DNA of 8,029 nucleotides from an uncultured Ectothiorhodospiraceae bacterium (GTDB lineage Bacteria; Pseudomonadota; Gammaproteobacteria; UBA9214). The position numbers were made by a program, and so were the translations under genes. How positions within the stretch are numbered: position 1 is the first letter of the stretch; each line of letters starts with the position of its first letter. The notes beneath the pieces were generated by a model, which made no database searches, was not told where the DNA came from, and saw only the letters and a program-made list of their open reading frames with translations. Location of the stretch: NCBI GenBank assembly GCA_947258945.1, contig CAMYKJ010000018.1, positions 1-8,029 of the forward strand, written 5' to 3'. Shown piece after piece: positions 5,991 through 8,029 of this stretch.

Positions 5991-7646
5991 CTAACGGTGC
6001 ATTCTATCCTGCCGGCGCCAGCGGTTAACGATATCGTCGACGTCGAGGTCATCCGGACCGGATGACCAGTGCCTGAAGAAGTCCACGCTGTTACTGTTCG
6101 GGGGCGGATCCGGCTTGAAGAGCTGTACACGCGTGGGCAGTGGTACCGCAAGGCCCATGACCATGGCCTCGCCCTGGCCCAGTGAAGACAGGATATCGAT
6201 GAAGTCACGCTCCGCTTCCGGTACCAGGTCGCGGACATAGGCCTGGTCGTCCGGGTTGGTCAGGCGCAGGCAGACAAAGGTATTGCACTGCGCAAGCACC
6301 GTCTCGGAAAGATCGTGCGGACGCTGCGTTACCACGGCCAGGCCGACCCCGTACTTGCGGCCCTCCTTGGCGATACGCTGCATGGTCTGGCGCGTGCCCT
6401 CGTACTGCGAGTCGCCTTCGCGCGGTATGTAGGCGTGCGCTTCCTCGCAGACCAGCAACAGCGGGAATTCCTTGAACTTCGGGTTCCAGTAGTTGAACTC
6501 GAATGCCAGGCGGCCTACCTGTGCGGTGACAACCGGACGCACATCGAACGGTACCGAGCTGAGATCGATAATAGTGATCTGCGCCTTGGGTTCACCCAGG
6601 CCGACGAAGTCGCGCAGCAGCCCCGGCAGGGTGTCGGACGAGTTGCGGTGTTTCGGGTTAAGCAGGAAGTCATAGCGTGTATCGTTCATGCGGCTTTGCA
6701 GGCGCATCAGGAACTGGTCGAACAGGCCGGCAAGCGGGCCCTTGTCCTTGCCGAAGTTGCTCGATGCCTTGTTCGCTTCCTCGAAATTTTCGTACAGTTC
6801 CTGCAGTGAAAAATAGACCGGCGAGTCGATGGAGATGTCAACGATGCCGAGGTCCTTGTTGGCCTTGTTGCGCAGTTCCTTCACGGTGTCGCGCAGAAAC
6901 GAGATCTGCGAAGAAGCCGAGATGTCCGCACGATCGATCAGCATATCCACCAGCTCCGAGAAGGTCATCAGCCAGTAAGGCATCTCCAGGTCGCGTGCAT
7001 CGATGTAGCGGGTGGTCTTCTCGTCGAAGGCGCAGTGGCGTTTGCCGTTATTGTCTTCCCAGCTGTACTCGCCATGCAGGTCCAGCAGCACGATATGTGC
7101 CTTCGGCATCCTGCTGACGGCACGCTGCAGAAAGTTGGTTACCGCCCAGGATTTACCGGCGCCTGACTGGCCGAGAATGGCGAAGTGCCGGCCGAACATC
7201 GCGGCCGGATCCATGCAGACGTCGATCGACTTGTCGACCATGGCATGCCCGACGGCATATCCCTGTGCACGGAATTTAACGAATATGGACTCGATATCTT
7301 CCTTGCTGACCGTGTGCACCTCTGCACCGGTCACCGGATAGTTGGTCACACCGTTCTGGAAGACACCGCCCGCGTTGATTTCCCCGACCGGGACCAGGTG
7401 GATCGTTTTGATCATGCCTGATTCACCGGTGGAAGGTTCCGCCTTGATCGATGAGATGCTTGCGAGCAGCTTGATATCACCCTGGGTAATTGCGACATAG
7501 GAGCCCGGCTGACCGGTCAGGTCGACGTCCACGCGGCTGGATATGCGCGGACGCTTGCCGTCGCCGGGTTCAACCAGCTTCGCTGTAAACGTGCCTGGCT
7601 TGACGCTGGTCAGGTGGCCGATCAGGGTCTGTGTGTACGGTGTCAT
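5991..7646 (-). CDS. HerA/DUF87-type hexameric ATPase
   Basis: This 551-residue protein has the layout of HerA-like DNA-translocating ATPases of the FtsK-HerA superfamily. An N-terminal beta-rich HAS-barrel-like region (about 1-110) precedes the RecA-type core. Walker A is GQSGAGKS (159-166), followed by IVLLDLHGEYSW (185-196). A helical insertion (about 225-350) separates it from Walker B, FPLLLVCEEAHAYIP (394-408), with E401/E402 as catalytic candidates. TQRPHDLSETVLAQC (440-454) carries the polar sensor motif, and RLTNPDD (461-467) is typical. Family members pump or unwind DNA, often with the nuclease NurA, or serve as the motor in antiphage pairs with SIR2 or other effectors. No such partner is visible: the downstream neighbour is convergent and the upstream one is 282 bases away. 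ATG 7646 is preceded by AGAGGA ten bases upstream. The motor fold is certain; the cellular role is not. Confidence 0.93.
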   Translation of the reverse strand: MTPYTQTLIGHLTSVKPGTFTAKLVEPGDGKRPRISSRVDVDLTGQPGSYVAITQGDIKLLASISSIKAEPSTGESGMIKTIHLVPVGEINAGGVFQNGVTNYPVTGAEVHTVSKEDIESIFVKFRAQGYAVGHAMVDKSIDVCMDPAAMFGRHFAILGQSGAGKSWAVTNFLQRAVSRMPKAHIVLLDLHGEYSWEDNNGKRHCAFDEKTTRYIDARDLEMPYWLMTFSELVDMLIDRADISASSQISFLRDTVKELRNKANKDLGIVDISIDSPVYFSLQELYENFEEANKASSNFGKDKGPLAGLFDQFLMRLQSRMNDTRYDFLLNPKHRNSSDTLPGLLRDFVGLGEPKAQITIIDLSSVPFDVRPVVTAQVGRLAFEFNYWNPKFKEFPLLLVCEEAHAYIPREGDSQYEGTRQTMQRIAKEGRKYGVGLAVVTQRPHDLSETVLAQCNTFVCLRLTNPDDQAYVRDLVPEAERDFIDILSSLGQGEAMVMGLAVPLPTRVQLFKPDPPPNSNSVDFFRHWSSGPDDLDVDDIVNRWRRQDRMHR

Positions 7647-7824
7647 TGCCGGTTGTTCCTCTGCCTTGTTGATTTCGGCTGCGCCCGGTGGCAGCCGCAG
7701 CGGTTACATGAATTGACCCGTGATATTTTCGTGCCTGCCGGTTATGGCATTGATAACACGGCTAACATTAGCATATAGCGGCAATGGCACCTTTTATATT
7801 AAGCCCCGGGCCGGGTCGGCCTAA

Positions 7825-7849
7825 TTTAATGATTATTATCAGCATTATA
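7825..7849 (-). promoter_or_regulatory. Perfect -10 box abutting a Fur-box-like site
   Basis: On the - strand TATAAT (7849-7844) is an exact -10 hexamer. The next 19 bases (7843-7825; + strand TTTAATGATTATTATCAGC) match 14 of 19 positions of the Fur consensus, including an unbroken ATAATCATTA-like core. The site would cover the transcription start, a usual repressor position. No good -35 is seen, and the AT-rich sequence makes chance similarity possible. The transcript would read into the HerA-type gene with a leader of about 190 bases. Confidence 0.3.
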
Positions 7850-7863
7850 TTGCGTGCAGGCGG

Positions 7864-7901
7864 ATGCCCGGCCAGCTGCCCCAGCGGCGGCCGGCGGGCA
7901 T
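7864..7901 (-). terminator. GC-rich hairpin after the edge gene
   Basis: ATGCCCG (7864-7870) and CGGGCAT (7895-7901) are exact reverse complements, with further GGCC pairing possible inside if bulges are allowed. It lies 27 bases beyond the stop of the - strand edge gene, a typical terminator position, but lacks a following T run. Confidence 0.35.
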
Positions 7902-7928
7902 GCACTGCGGTGAGCGGACCGGATTCGG

Positions 7929-8029
7929 CTAGTAGCGGGCTTGACGTTCCGGGTGGAACATGTGCCGGAACTGGTTGCGGTAGTAGATCACGGCGCTGTT
8001 GCCCTCGGCCTTGACGTCGAAGATCTTCC
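7929..8029 (-). CDS. C-terminal end of an unidentified protein (cut by window edge)
   Basis: Reading in from the right edge on the - strand, 32 codons run without a stop to TAG at 7931-7929. They encode KIFDVKAEGNSAVIYYRNQF and then RHMFHPERQARY. Codon use favours C or G at the third position (AAG, ATC, TTC, GAC, GTC, GCC), as in the neighbouring genes, and a hairpin follows the stop. The tail is aromatic and basic and looks like a soluble domain end. It is too short for me to name a family. Confidence 0.6.
   Translation of the reverse strand, partial: KIFDVKAEGNSAVIYYRNQFRHMFHPERQARY

Larger units (their letters stand above)
7647..7928. other. Intergenic region upstream of the HerA-type gene
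   Basis: These 282 bases hold no supported gene. They contain, on the - strand, a hairpin after the edge gene, a perfect TATAAT with an adjacent Fur-like box, and an AT-rich block near 7760-7800 from which I could not pick a convincing -35/-10 pair. Confidence 0.5.

Noticed and set aside
7784..8014. 76-codon + strand frame at the right edge
   Set aside because: It crosses intergenic hairpins and the antisense of the edge gene, whose - strand frame has typical codon use.

Overview
The base composition is moderately GC-rich by eye (roughly 60%, not computed). The protein families and an FNR/Anr-type operator suggest a gammaproteobacterium. A sulfur-oxidising or otherwise facultatively anaerobic chemolithotroph would fit, but that part is inference. 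There are no rRNA or tRNA genes, insertion sequences or CRISPR arrays. The window looks like a mosaic of separately transcribed chromosomal genes rather than one operon.

Layout from left to right. (1) A beta-CASP metallo-beta-lactamase RNA-processing nuclease on the + strand, missing about ten N-terminal residues at the window edge. (2) A gene-poor stretch of about 540 bases. It holds a possible receiver-domain remnant, several hairpins, a perfect AT-rich inverted repeat and a good sigma70-like promoter. (3) Two + strand envelope proteins that I cannot name. The first is a 185-residue single-pass membrane protein whose periplasmic part is an unusual methionine-zipper coiled coil. The second is a 416-residue secreted, Glu/Gln/Ala/Arg-rich coiled-coil protein with a near-perfect 73-residue tandem repeat. 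(4) Convergent to these, a small two-CBS-domain protein on the - strand, with a well-placed FNR/Anr box and -10 element. (5) A patatin-like phospholipase on the + strand. (6) Convergent to it, a HerA/DUF87-type hexameric ATPase on the - strand, standing alone. Upstream of it is a perfect TATAAT next to a Fur-box-like sequence. (7) The last 32 codons of an unidentified - strand gene at the right edge.

How the genes may work together. The clearest regulatory inference is oxygen- or redox-responsive (Fnr/Anr/Dnr-family) control of the CBS protein. The two envelope genes lie on the same strand. Both are Met-rich coiled-coil proteins predicted to act in the periplasm, so they may form a membrane-anchor/periplasmic-partner pair. 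That is inference from topology and adjacency only. The nuclease, phospholipase and ATPase are recognisable families with no evident shared pathway here. I do not see a complete defence or mobile system. The most novel material is the envelope pair and the structured non-coding stretch before it.
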